A stretch of DNA of 64,000 nt. Source: Planctomycetota bacterium (GTDB taxonomy: Bacteria; Planctomycetota; UBA1135; UBA2386). Both the position numbers and the translations under genes were made by a program. Shown in pieces: positions 55,167 through 63,427 of the stretch; within the stretch, counting starts at the first letter, position 1; each line of letters opens with the position of its first letter. Below the pieces are notes generated by a model, which saw only the letters and a program-made list of their open reading frames with translations, was not told where the DNA came from and did no database searches. The stretch is taken from positions 1-64,000 of the forward strand of contig JAEUHR010000010.1 in the NCBI GenBank assembly GCA_016794425.1, in the 5' to 3' direction.

Positions 55167-56344
55167 GCGGCCGGCCGCCGCGCGCCGAGGTCGTGCGCCG
55201 CCTCGTCCGCGCCGCCGCGGCGATCGGCGCCACGCTCGCGGTCGTGCTGCTGGCGCCGCTGGCCGCCGGTGCGCACAGCGCGGCGCCGCCGACCGCGGCG
55301 GAACTGGCCGCGCTCGATGCCGCGTTGGCCGACGGCCCGGCGCGGCCGGCGGCCGGCGGGGAAGTCACGCGCCACTACTTCCGCAGCATCGGTGGTGGGG
55401 CGCCGCTGCCGGCCGACCCGGCCGACCGCGAACGAGTGCTCGGCCAGGCGCGGCTGCGCCAGCTGCCGTGGATCGGCGCGATCGCCGGGGCGACCTACCT
55501 GGCGGTGCTGCTGGCGCGCGGCCGGCTGCAGGCGCTGCTGGCGTGCGCCCTGCTGGCGGCGCTGCCGCCGGTCGCCGAAGCCGGGGCTCTGGTGCGCGCC
55601 GAGGTGCCGGCGACCGCGCTGCTGTCGCTGTCGCTGCTGCTGCTGGCGTGTTTCGCCGGCACGGTGCAGCGCCGCGACCCGGCGCGCGGCCGGCGCCGCG
55701 GGCAGCTGCTCGGGCTCGGCCTGTGCGCGGCCGTGGCGCTGGCGCTGTCGGTGTCGGCGCTGCCGTCGCTCGGGGCGGTCGTGCTGCTGCCGGGCCTGGT
55801 GGTGACGGTCGGCGGCGCCATGCTCGGTCTGCGCGCGCTGCGCCTCGTGCACCGCCGCGGCCTCACGGCGCTGCCGATCCGGGCCTGGAACGCGCGGCTC
55901 GTGCCGTGGACCGCGCTGGCGCTGGTGGCGCCGGCGGTCGTGATCGTGGTGCTGCGCCTCGCGGCCACCGGCGAAACCACGGTGCCGGCGACGCCGAGTG
56001 CCGTCGGTCTGCTGCCGGCCGGCGCCGGCTGGCGGACCGGCGTCTGGGCGCTGGCGGCGGTCGGCGCGCTCGCGGCCGTGCTGCGAACGGGCTTGCGCTT
56101 CGGCCGCGGCGGTCGGTTCGACGCCGACCTGCTGCTGCTCGTCTACTGCGCGTTGGAACTCAGCGCGACGATCGGTCAGCCGGGGCCGGTCGACCGCCTG
56201 CCGGCCGCGCCGGCGCTGGCGATCGTACTGGCCGAAGGTGCGCGCGTCGTGGTCGTGGTGCTGGCCTGGTTCGTGGCCGGGCGGCCGCGGCCGCGCTGGC
56301 GCGGGCCCGGTGCCGTTCTCAGCGGCCGACGGCGCGGCCGATGA
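55163..56344 (+). CDS. polytopic membrane protein of unknown function
   Basis: A 393-residue protein with an N-terminal signal/anchor (about residues 10-35, VRAAAAIGATLAVVLLAPLAAGAHS), a short soluble stretch, and about eight Leu/Ala/Val-rich helices up to the end. No motif points to a family; a transporter or enzyme cannot be excluded. It overlaps ridA at its start and the convergent thioredoxin-fold gene at its end by 26 bases. Confidence 0.6.
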   Translation: MSGRPPRAEVVRRLVRAAAAIGATLAVVLLAPLAAGAHSAAPPTAAELAALDAALADGPARPAAGGEVTRHYFRSIGGGAPLPADPADRERVLGQARLRQLPWIGAIAGATYLAVLLARGRLQALLACALLAALPPVAEAGALVRAEVPATALLSLSLLLLACFAGTVQRRDPARGRRRGQLLGLGLCAAVALALSVSALPSLGAVVLLPGLVVTVGGAMLGLRALRLVHRRGLTALPIRAWNARLVPWTALALVAPAVVIVVLRLAATGETTVPATPSAVGLLPAGAGWRTGVWALAAVGALAAVLRTGLRFGRGGRFDADLLLLVYCALELSATIGQPGPVDRLPAAPALAIVLAEGARVVVVVLAWFVAGRPRPRWRGPGAVLSGRRRGR

Positions 56345-57422
56345 TGTCGACCAGGTCGGCGCGCGCGTCGCCGGTGCCGGCGTGCAGGCCGAGGCCGGCG
56401 ACCTTGCCGTTGGCGTCGAGCACGTGCACGACCGGGCCTTCGACGAACCAGCGCAGCGCGACGTCGGTCTCGATGCCCTTGCCGTCGGCGACGGTCGGGA
56501 ACGACAGGCCGAGCCGCTGGCGGTCGGCGTCGCTGCGCGCGACGTCGCGGTCGAGGCAGATGCCGAGCACGTAGACCTTGTCGCCGTGGCGCTGCTGCAG
56601 CGGCCGCAGCGTGTCGAGCAGGCGCGGCAGGTCGCGGTCGGCGCCGCTCCAGAACAGCAGCACGACGGCCTTGCCGGCCAGGTCCTTGCTGTCGACGGTG
56701 GTGCCGTCGCGCAGCGTGGCGCGGAAGGCGATCGCCGGGTCGCCGGGCCGCAGCTGCGTCGCCCGCAGGCGGTCGCGCGCGACCGAGCCCCAGTAGGTGC
56801 CCGGCAGTTCGTCGGCGAGCCGCTGCAGCTCCTCGAAGCCGGCGTTGTCGTGCAGATCCTCGCGGTCGCGCAGCGCGTCGGCGCGGTGCCAGCGCACCAG
56901 CGCGCGGTCTTCGTCGGTCTCGGCGGCGGCCAGTTCGGCCTCGTAGATCCGCGTCGCCGCGTCGACCTCCTTCAGCACCGTCGACAGGATCCGCGCCATC
57001 GCCAGCCGGTCGGCGCGCGGCGCGGTCTTGCCGAGCGCGGCGGCGACCCAGGCGGTGCGCAGGTCCTCGAGTTCGAGGTGCAGCGCCATCGCGGCGCCGG
57101 TGACCAGCACCAGCGCCGGGGCCGCGGCGGCATCGATCGTGCGCAGCGTCGCGGCGGCTGCCTTGCGGTCGCCTTGGGCGAGTTCGAAGTCCGCCAGCAT
57201 CAGGCGGCCGTTCCAGCGGTCGTCGCCGGCCGCGCTGCCGACGAACGCGCGCAATGCCGCCAGCTGGCGACCCTGCAGCGCCTGGATGTCCTCGTACGAC
57301 GGGTCGTCGCCGAGCGCGCGCGCTTCCTGCGCGAAGCGCTGCTGCAGTTCGGTCAGGGACTGTTGGGCCGGGAGCAGGGGCAGGCTGCCGAGCAGCACGA
57401 ACGCGGCGGTGGTCCGGAACAT
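56319..57422 (-). CDS. secreted TlpA/AhpC-type thioredoxin-fold protein lacking CxxC
   Basis: A 367-residue protein with a signal peptide (MFRTTAAFVLLGSLPLLPAQ). Residues 20-220 are helical, TPR-like (RWHRADALRDREDLHDNAGFEE). The C-terminal 130 residues have the thioredoxin fold of TlpA proteins (DPAIAFRATLRDGTTVDSKDLAGKAVVLLFWS) but the active-site Cys pair is GADRDLP with no Cys. A thiol-disulfide role is unlikely; it may be a binding module. The ATG at 57422 is chosen; upstream codons are antisense to the ABC gene. The end overlaps the convergent membrane-protein gene. Confidence 0.72.
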   Translation of the reverse strand: MFRTTAAFVLLGSLPLLPAQQSLTELQQRFAQEARALGDDPSYEDIQALQGRQLAALRAFVGSAAGDDRWNGRLMLADFELAQGDRKAAAATLRTIDAAAAPALVLVTGAAMALHLELEDLRTAWVAAALGKTAPRADRLAMARILSTVLKEVDAATRIYEAELAAAETDEDRALVRWHRADALRDREDLHDNAGFEELQRLADELPGTYWGSVARDRLRATQLRPGDPAIAFRATLRDGTTVDSKDLAGKAVVLLFWSGADRDLPRLLDTLRPLQQRHGDKVYVLGICLDRDVARSDADRQRLGLSFPTVADGKGIETDVALRWFVEGPVVHVLDANGKVAGLGLHAGTGDARADLVDIIGRAVGR

Positions 57423-57480
57423 GGCGGCAGCATAACGGCCGCGGGATCCGTGCTTGCGGGAACGGGCGTCATGCCGTGCG

Positions 57481-58812
57481 ATGCCGGCCGTGGAGCCCCT
57501 GCTGGAAGTCGACGCGCTGTCGGTGCGGCGCGGCACGCGCGTGCTGCGCCTGCCGCAACTCGCGCTCGCGGCGGGGCAGGTCGCGGCGCTGCACGCGCCG
57601 TCGGGCGCCGGCAAGAGCACCTTGCTGGCGGCGCTGTTCGGGCTGCTCGATCCGGCCGCCGAAGTCGCGGGCACCGTGCGCTGGCGCGGCCAGCCGTGGC
57701 CGCAGCTGGCGCCCGAGCAGCGGCGTCGGGTGCTGCGGCGCGAGATCGCGTTCGTGCTGCAGGATGCGCCGACGGCGCTCGATCCGCTGGCGCGCGTCGG
57801 CCACCAGATCGAACGCGCGACCGAACGCGGCAGCGAGGCCGTCGACGCGGCGCTGCGGCAGCTCGGCGTCGCCGACGCGCCGGGCGTGTGCCGCCGCTGG
57901 CCGCACCAGGTGTCGGGCGGCGAGGCGCAGCGCGCGCTGCTGGCGCTCGCGCTGCTGCGGCGGCCGGCGCTGGTGGTGGCCGACGAACCGTCGGCGAGCC
58001 TCGACGGCGCGGCCTACGCGGCGTGCGTCGACGCGCTGCGCGGCCTCGCGGCCGGCGGCGCGGTGCTGCTGCTGGCGACCCACGACGGGCGGCTGCTGCG
58101 AGACCTCGCGGCCCGCGTCCTGGTGCTGCGCGACGGCGCGTTCGTGCCCGGCGAACCGGCGCACGAACCGTGGCCGCACGCGGTCCGCGACGGCGACGTC
58201 GGCACCGTGCCGGTGCTGCAGGCGGAAGGGCTGTCGGTCGGCTTCGCCGGCCGCGCCGTGCTGCGCGGGGTCGATTTCCTGGTGCGCCGCGGCGAGGTCG
58301 TGGCGCTGGTCGGCGCCTCCGGCACCGGCAAGACCACGCTGGCGCGCGTGCTCGCCGGCCACCTGCGCCCGGACGCCGGCCGCGTCGTGCGACCGCAGCG
58401 CGCGCACGCGGTGCAGCTGGTGCCGCAGGACGCGTTCGCGTCGCTGACGCCGGGCCGCACGCTGCAGAGCCTGCTCGACGAGACGCGCGCCGGCAGCGAC
58501 CTCGGGCCGCTGCTCGAGCAGTTGCAGTTCGGGCCCGAACTGCTGGCACGCACCGCGGCCGGACTGTCGGGCGGCGAACGGCGGCGCGCGGCGCTGCTGC
58601 GCGCGCTGACCGTGCGGCCCGACGTGCTGGTGCTCGACGAACCGACGGCCGGCCTCGATCGTGCGACCGCGGTGGCGGCGATGCGGTCGGTGTTCCTGTT
58701 GCAGCGCCAGCGCGGCATGGCGATCGTGCTGATCACGCACGACCTCGAACTGGCGCAGACCGCGGCGCATCGCCTCGTCACCTTGTCGGAGGGCAGCCTG
58801 TGGCAACGCTGA
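57481..58812 (+). CDS. tandem ABC ATPase (two nucleotide-binding domains)
   Basis: A 443-residue fusion of two ABC ATPases of the dipeptide/nickel-importer type. The first domain has Walker A APSGAGKST, signature VSGGEAQRA and LVVADEPSASLD. The second has GASGTGKTT, LSGGERRRA and VLVLDEPTAGLD with the switch His of LITHDLEL. No transmembrane segment and no permease or binding-protein gene lies nearby, so it may energise permeases encoded elsewhere. ATG 57481 is preferred to the upstream TTG at 57454. It is followed without gap by an overlapping secreted-protein gene (GTG inside its last codons). Confidence 0.82.
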   Translation: MPAVEPLLEVDALSVRRGTRVLRLPQLALAAGQVAALHAPSGAGKSTLLAALFGLLDPAAEVAGTVRWRGQPWPQLAPEQRRRVLRREIAFVLQDAPTALDPLARVGHQIERATERGSEAVDAALRQLGVADAPGVCRRWPHQVSGGEAQRALLALALLRRPALVVADEPSASLDGAAYAACVDALRGLAAGGAVLLLATHDGRLLRDLAARVLVLRDGAFVPGEPAHEPWPHAVRDGDVGTVPVLQAEGLSVGFAGRAVLRGVDFLVRRGEVVALVGASGTGKTTLARVLAGHLRPDAGRVVRPQRAHAVQLVPQDAFASLTPGRTLQSLLDETRAGSDLGPLLEQLQFGPELLARTAAGLSGGERRRAALLRALTVRPDVLVLDEPTAGLDRATAVAAMRSVFLLQRQRGMAIVLITHDLELAQTAAHRLVTLSEGSLWQR

Positions 58813-60035
58813 GATCGGGTCTCCTGTTCGCGCTGTGCTGCGGCGGCCTGCCGGCACAAGCGCCGCCGGCCTGGCGCAGCGTGCCGGTCGCCGCGGTCGA
58901 TGCGGTCGTGTTCGCGCTGCGCTGGGCGCACGGCTTCGACGGCGACGCGCCCGACGAAAGCGGTGCTGCCGCCGCGGTGGCCGAGTACCGGCTCGCCCGC
59001 GCCCGGCGCGCGGTGCCCGACGTACTCGCCAGCGGCGCCACGGTCGCGGCCGACGCGACCGTCGTGCACGTGCTGGTGCCCGCCACGGCCGCCGACCGTG
59101 GGCTGGCGTTCTGCCGCGCGCTGCTCGACGACGCACAGCCGGTCGACGCCGACCTGGCGGCGGTCGCGATCGCGCGGACCGCGCTGGCGGCCGACGATGC
59201 CGACGGGGTCTACCCGGGCCCGGTGCTCGCCGGCAGCGCGCGGCGGGCGCTGCTGACCGGCGGCGGCGCGCGCGGTGTGGCCGGCAGCGCGGCGGCGATC
59301 CAGGCGCTGACGCCAGCGCGGCTGCAGCAGCTGCTGGCGGCGCCGGTCGCGGTGCACGGCATCGTGCTCGGTGCCTGCGGCGCCGACGGCTGCGGCGCCG
59401 CTGCCGCGCTGCCGCTGCCGACCGTGGTGCCGGGCGCGGCGCCGCCGAGCGCGGTCCGGTCCGCGCCGCCGGCCGCGGCGGCAGCGCAGCCACACCGGCT
59501 CGCCGACGGGCCGATCGTCGCGCTGGCGTTCGCGGTGCCGGGCGGCACCGCGCCGGCCGCGTTCGCGCTGGCGGTCGAGGTGGCGCGGCAGCGGGCCGCG
59601 CGCGCGCTGCCGCTGCAGGGTCGCGAGGGCATCGCGCGGGCGCCGCTGGTGACCTGGTCCGGTCTGCACGGCGACCCGGTGCTGGTGTTCTGCCGCCGTG
59701 GTCCGAACGGCACCGAGCCGGCCGCCGCGTTCGCCGAGCTGGACGCGCTGGTCGCGGACCTGCGCGCGCGGCCGCCGACTGCCGCGGAACTCGACACCGC
59801 GCGGCGGTCGCTGCGGGCCGAACTGGGGCTTTCGCCGTTGCCACCGGGCACCGACGGCGCCGCGCTGCCGGGCCGCGCGGTGGCGCTGCTGCTGGCCGAG
59901 CTGCGGTCGGTCGACGAAGCGGCGCTCGACGCCGTGACGCCGGCCGCAGCGCAGGCGGCGCTGGCGGCGGTCGTCGAGCCGCGGCGCGCGTTCCGCGGTG
60001 CGCTGGTGCCGGCCCGGTCGGCCGCTTCGCGGTGA
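58800..60035 (+). CDS. secreted protein resembling an M16 peptidase without zinc motif
   Basis: A 411-residue protein overlapping the ABC gene by 13 bases. The start VATLRSGLLFALCCGGLPAQ is signal-peptide-like. The segments ALTPARLQQLLAAPVAVHGIVLG and VALAFAVPGGTAPAAFALAVEVARQRA are similar to the substrate-domain halves of insulinase-type proteins, but HxxEH is absent, so it would be inactive. The match is by pattern only; an unrelated fold is possible. Confidence 0.5.
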   Translation: MATLRSGLLFALCCGGLPAQAPPAWRSVPVAAVDAVVFALRWAHGFDGDAPDESGAAAAVAEYRLARARRAVPDVLASGATVAADATVVHVLVPATAADRGLAFCRALLDDAQPVDADLAAVAIARTALAADDADGVYPGPVLAGSARRALLTGGGARGVAGSAAAIQALTPARLQQLLAAPVAVHGIVLGACGADGCGAAAALPLPTVVPGAAPPSAVRSAPPAAAAAQPHRLADGPIVALAFAVPGGTAPAAFALAVEVARQRAARALPLQGREGIARAPLVTWSGLHGDPVLVFCRRGPNGTEPAAAFAELDALVADLRARPPTAAELDTARRSLRAELGLSPLPPGTDGAALPGRAVALLLAELRSVDEAALDAVTPAAAQAALAAVVEPRRAFRGALVPARSAASR

Positions 60036-60067
60036 AGGCGGGGCCGCGGCGGTGCCGATGAGCGCTG

Positions 60068-60090
60068 CGGTCCGGTCGCCGGACCGTTCT
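60068..60090 (+). terminator. intrinsic-terminator-like hairpin before the GTPase-kinase gene
   Basis: CGGTCCGG-TCG-CCGGACCG, a perfect 8-base-pair stem with a 3-base loop (60068-60086), is followed by TTCT. It lies between the M16-like gene and the fusion gene. Confidence 0.55.
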
Positions 60091-60110
60091 CGCTCGCCCG
60101 CTCACCGCCG

Positions 60111-61907
60111 ATGGGATTCATCAACGTCGCCGAACGCACGATCAGCGCCAAGCTCGTCTACTACGGCGTCGGCGTCGGCGGCAAGACGACCAGTCTGCAG
60201 CAGGTGCACGGCATCTTCTGCCCGCGCAACGAGGTCCAGCTGGTGTCGATCAACACCGAAGAGGACCAGACGCTGCTGTTCGACTTCCTGCCGATCAACC
60301 TCGGCCGCGTCGGCGGGTTCAAGATCCGCATCCAGGGCTTCACGGTGCCGGGGCAGCCGAAGTACCGCCAGATGCGCAAGTACGTGCTGCAGGGCGCCGA
60401 CGCGGTGGTGTTCGTCGTCGACAGCCAGAAGAGCCGCCTGCAGGAGAACCTCGAGTCGCTGCAGAGCATGCGCGAGAACCTGCGCAGCAGCCCCGGGACG
60501 TCCGAGGACATCCCGATCGTGATGCAGTACAACAAGCGCGACCTGCCCGACATCCTCAGCGAAGAGGATCTCGACACGCAGTTCCGCTACCGGCCCGACA
60601 TCGAGTCGTTCCCGTCGGTGGCGACCGAGGGGCAGGGCGTGTTCGAGGCGTTCGTGCACGCCGCCGCGCTGCTGGTCGAGAAGAAGGTCGAGCTGTACGG
60701 CCTCGGCCGCGGCCAGACCGACCCGAAAGAGGTCGCGAACGGCGTGCGCGAGAAGCTGTGGGGGATCTGCGACGACGTGCGTCGGTCGCGCGCGGTGCGG
60801 CCGATCGAGCAGCTGCCGCAGACGCGGCTCGCAGTGCCCGAGACCGAGGCGCAGCCGACGGCGAGCGACGAGCAGATGCCGTCGATCGAGCTGCCCGCAC
60901 CCGAGGCGGCGGCGCCGCCGGTGGCGGGCGACGACGACTTCGAGCTGGCCTACGAGCTGCGCGAGACTTCGGGGGCGGTCACGGAGCCGGTGCTCGGCGA
61001 CGTGCTGTCCGACGCGGACCTGGAGCGCGATCTCACGGTCGACACGGTCGCGATGCAGTCGCCGGAGCCGACCGAGCGCGACGACTCGCTGCTCGACCGC
61101 ACCGTGCAGTCGAACCTCGAGCTGGCGCAGCGCTTCGGCGCGCTCGACGAGCAGCGCATCCTGCTGGAGCGCAAGGTGCAGGAACTGGTCGACGTCGCGC
61201 AGCAGACCGTGCACGACCTGAACCGGCCGATCAGCGCGATCCGGCTGATGCTGTCGACGCTCGACAAGGGCTACCTCGGCGAACTGACCGCGCCGGTGCA
61301 GCAGGCGGTGCAGAACGGCCTCCTGGCGGTGCACCAGATGGAACGGCTGGTGCGGGACCTGCTCGACAGTTCGCGTCTGGACCACGACGGGCTGCGGCTC
61401 GACTTCGCCGACGTCGACCTGTCGCTGCTGGTGGCCGACGTGCTGCGCACGCTGCGCTACGAGATCGAGGACCGCGGCGTCGGCGTGCGCGTCGAGCCGA
61501 TGCCGGTCGTGCGCGCCGACAGCTGGGCGCTGACCAAGGTGTTCCTGAACCTGATCGGCAACGCGATCGCCTACGGCCCGGCCGACGGCATGCCGGTGAT
61601 CCGGATCTGGGCCGAGCACGCGCTCGGCGAGTGGCGCGTCCACGTGCGCGACAACGGCATCGGCATCCCGGCGCAGGACCACCCGCGGCTGTTCCGGCGC
61701 TTCGAACGCGGCAGCAACACCGGCGGCATCAGCGGCACCGGTCTCGGCCTGCACATCGTCAAGGAACTCGTGCAGGCGCACGGCGGCCGCGTCTCGTTCG
61801 AGTCGGCGGTCGGCCAGGGCACGACGTTCGTGCTGCACCTGCCGCACGAACCGGTGCTGGCGCCGCACTCGCGCACGTCGACGACGGCGGCGCTGGCCGA
61901 TCTCTGA
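60111..61907 (+). CDS. MglA-type small GTPase fused to a histidine kinase
   Basis: A 598-residue single chain. Residues 1-200 are an MglA-like Ras-family GTPase: P-loop GVGVGGKTT (19-27), TVPGQPKYRQ (78-87, with the family's TVPG switch II) and NKRDLP (141-146). An acidic Pro-rich linker of about 120 residues follows. Residues 325-410 are a DHp helix pair with His368 (VHDLNRPISAI). Residues about 465-580 are a HATPase domain: NLIGNAIAYG (480-489), DNGIGIP (514-520), FRRFERG and GTGLGLHIVKEL (542-553). It has no transmembrane segment and no receiver. The GTPase could control, or be controlled by, kinase activity. It stands alone before two tRNA genes; its response-regulator partner is not obvious. 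Confidence 0.9.
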   Translation: MGFINVAERTISAKLVYYGVGVGGKTTSLQQVHGIFCPRNEVQLVSINTEEDQTLLFDFLPINLGRVGGFKIRIQGFTVPGQPKYRQMRKYVLQGADAVVFVVDSQKSRLQENLESLQSMRENLRSSPGTSEDIPIVMQYNKRDLPDILSEEDLDTQFRYRPDIESFPSVATEGQGVFEAFVHAAALLVEKKVELYGLGRGQTDPKEVANGVREKLWGICDDVRRSRAVRPIEQLPQTRLAVPETEAQPTASDEQMPSIELPAPEAAAPPVAGDDDFELAYELRETSGAVTEPVLGDVLSDADLERDLTVDTVAMQSPEPTERDDSLLDRTVQSNLELAQRFGALDEQRILLERKVQELVDVAQQTVHDLNRPISAIRLMLSTLDKGYLGELTAPVQQAVQNGLLAVHQMERLVRDLLDSSRLDHDGLRLDFADVDLSLLVADVLRTLRYEIEDRGVGVRVEPMPVVRADSWALTKVFLNLIGNAIAYGPADGMPVIRIWAEHALGEWRVHVRDNGIGIPAQDHPRLFRRFERGSNTGGISGTGLGLHIVKELVQAHGGRVSFESAVGQGTTFVLHLPHEPVLAPHSRTSTTAALADL

Positions 61908-61989
61908 CCGCCGCGGCGAGCCCGGCATCGACGGCACCGCCCGAAGCGACGACGGCCGCCGCGCCGGAGCGCGACGGCCGTCTCGCGTG

Positions 61990-62065
61990 TGGTACCTCCG
62001 GAAGGGATCGAACCTTCGACCCGCGGATTAAGAATCCGCTGCTCTACCAGCTGAGCTACGGAGGC
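61990..62065 (-). tRNA. tRNA-Lys (anticodon CTT)
   Basis: On the minus strand the acceptor GCCTCCG (from 62065 downwards) pairs with CGGAGGT, with one G-U pair. The D arm GCTCAGCTGGTAGAGC, anticodon stem-loop GCGGA-TTCTTAA-TCCGC (CTT, Lys), T arm GAAGG-TTCGATC-CCTTC and encoded CCA are all present. It is 76 bases long. Confidence 0.95.
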
Positions 62066-62202
62066 GCGTTGTGGGGCGAGGACCGTAGCGACCACCGACG
62101 TGCGGTGCAAGCGCGAGCCGTGCGTTCGCGGGTGCGCTCTTGACCGCCTGCGCGGGGCCCGGCAGACTCTTCGCCCCGCTGCGCGCCGTGGGCGCGCCGC
62201 AC

Positions 62203-62281
62203 GGTGGCTGTAGCTCAGCTCGGTTAGAGCACCAGGTTGTGGTCCTGGGGGTCGCGGGTTCAAATCCCGTCAGCCACCCCA
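62203..62281 (+). tRNA. tRNA-His (anticodon GTG)
   Basis: Acceptor GTGGCTG (62204-62210) pairs with CAGCCAC (62271-62277), with the extra G-1 (62203) opposite C73. The anticodon stem-loop is CCAGG-TTGTGGT-CCTGG (GTG, His), the T arm GCGGG-TTCAAAT-CCCGT (one G-U pair), and CCA is encoded at the end. Confidence 0.95.
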
Positions 62282-62354
62282 TTCCGCGCAGAATGCGCGA
62301 ACGCGCAGCGCCGCGGCGTCGCTGCTCCTCTGGGCGGGTGCCCGCGGAGACCAC

Positions 62355-62963
62355 GTGAGCGACTTCGAAAGCCGGATCCAAGCTGCCGCTTCGGGTGACG
62401 ATCGCGCCTACGGCGAGCTGTTCGAGAACAACCTGCCGGCGCTGGTCGCCTACCTGCGGGGGCGCGTCGGCGGCGAACTGGCGGGCCGCGAGTCGGTGCG
62501 GGACCTGGCGCAGTCGGTCTGCCGCGAGGTGCTGCGCGACCTCGGCGAGCTCGAGTTTCGCAGCGAAGAGCAGTTCCGCGCCTACCTGTTCCTGCAGGCT
62601 TCGCGCAAGGTCGTCGACCGCTACCGCTACCACAAGCAGGAGATGCGCGACCCGGCCCGGCTCGAACCGATGCCGGAGGCTGCCGACGAGGTCGAAGTGC
62701 TCGGTGCCTACGGCAGCCTGACGCCGTCGCGCGCCGCCGGCGCGCGCGAGGAGCTGACGCGCGTCGAGGCAGCGCTGCAGCTGCTGCCGGAGGCGCAGCG
62801 CGACGCCGTGCTGCTGTCGCGCATCGCCGGGCTCGGCTACCAGGAGATCGCGCGCCAGCGCGGCACCAGCGAGGCGGCGATCCGCGGCCTCGTCGCGCGT
62901 GGCCTGGCGCGGCTCGCGGCGCTGCTCGGCCGGCCGTCGACCGACGTCGGCTCGGGCGACTGA
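62355..62963 (+). CDS. ECF-type RNA polymerase sigma factor (planctomycete-like)
   Basis: A 202-residue sigma factor. Region 2 includes LAQSVCREVLRDLGELEFRSEEQFRAYLFLQASRKVVDRYRYH, and region 4 contains AALQLLPEAQRDAVLLSRIAGLGYQEIARQRGTSEAAIRGLVARGLARL. The start is a GTG at 62355. Its partner is probably the small receiver-like protein on the opposite strand or a gene beyond the window; no anti-sigma factor is adjacent. It is unlike the first ECF gene at 29228 in detail. Confidence 0.87.
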   Translation: MSDFESRIQAAASGDDRAYGELFENNLPALVAYLRGRVGGELAGRESVRDLAQSVCREVLRDLGELEFRSEEQFRAYLFLQASRKVVDRYRYHKQEMRDPARLEPMPEAADEVEVLGAYGSLTPSRAAGAREELTRVEAALQLLPEAQRDAVLLSRIAGLGYQEIARQRGTSEAAIRGLVARGLARLAALLGRPSTDVGSGD

Positions 62964-62971
62964 AGCGCGGG

Positions 62972-63355
62972 TCAGTCCCGCGACAGCGACTGCAGGAACC
63001 GCAGCAGCGCGCCGGCCGCGGCGCGCGATCCCGGATGGAACGAGGCCAGCCGGGCGGTGCGCGACGGCGCCCGTTCGCCGGCCACGCGCGGGCCGAACGT
63101 CGCGGTCGGCAGCGTCGGATCGACCGAGCGCAGCGAGCGCAGCACGCGCGCCGCGAGCCCCGGCCGCACGTCGTGGGCGATCACGAGGCAGTCGTGGCCG
63201 CCGGCGCCGAAGAACAGCGCGCGGGCATGGCCGAGGTCGGTCGCGGTGTCGACCTGGATCCCATGCGATCGGAGTTGCAGCAACAGCGGTTGCAGCGGCG
63301 CCGGGTCGGCGAGCAGCGTCAGGACGCCGAGTGGTCGCTCCGAGGGCGAAGGCAC
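62972..63355 (-). CDS. receiver-like small protein
   Basis: A 127-residue single-domain protein. LTLLADPAPLQPLLLQLRSHGIQVDTATDLGHARALFF and GHDCLVIAHDVRPGLAARVLRSLRS resemble a response-regulator receiver, with the usual phospho-Asp position occupied by HD of IAHD and only weak acidic-pocket support. It may be a degenerate receiver. It is convergent with the second ECF gene, 8 bases apart. Confidence 0.6.
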   Translation of the reverse strand: MPSPSERPLGVLTLLADPAPLQPLLLQLRSHGIQVDTATDLGHARALFFGAGGHDCLVIAHDVRPGLAARVLRSLRSVDPTLPTATFGPRVAGERAPSRTARLASFHPGSRAAAGALLRFLQSLSRD

Positions 63356-63427
63356 GCGGCCGCTGCATCGGCAGGGTCGGCGTGCGAATCAAGCGCCGCG
63401 GTTGCCACGGCCGATGGTCGCGGTGCC

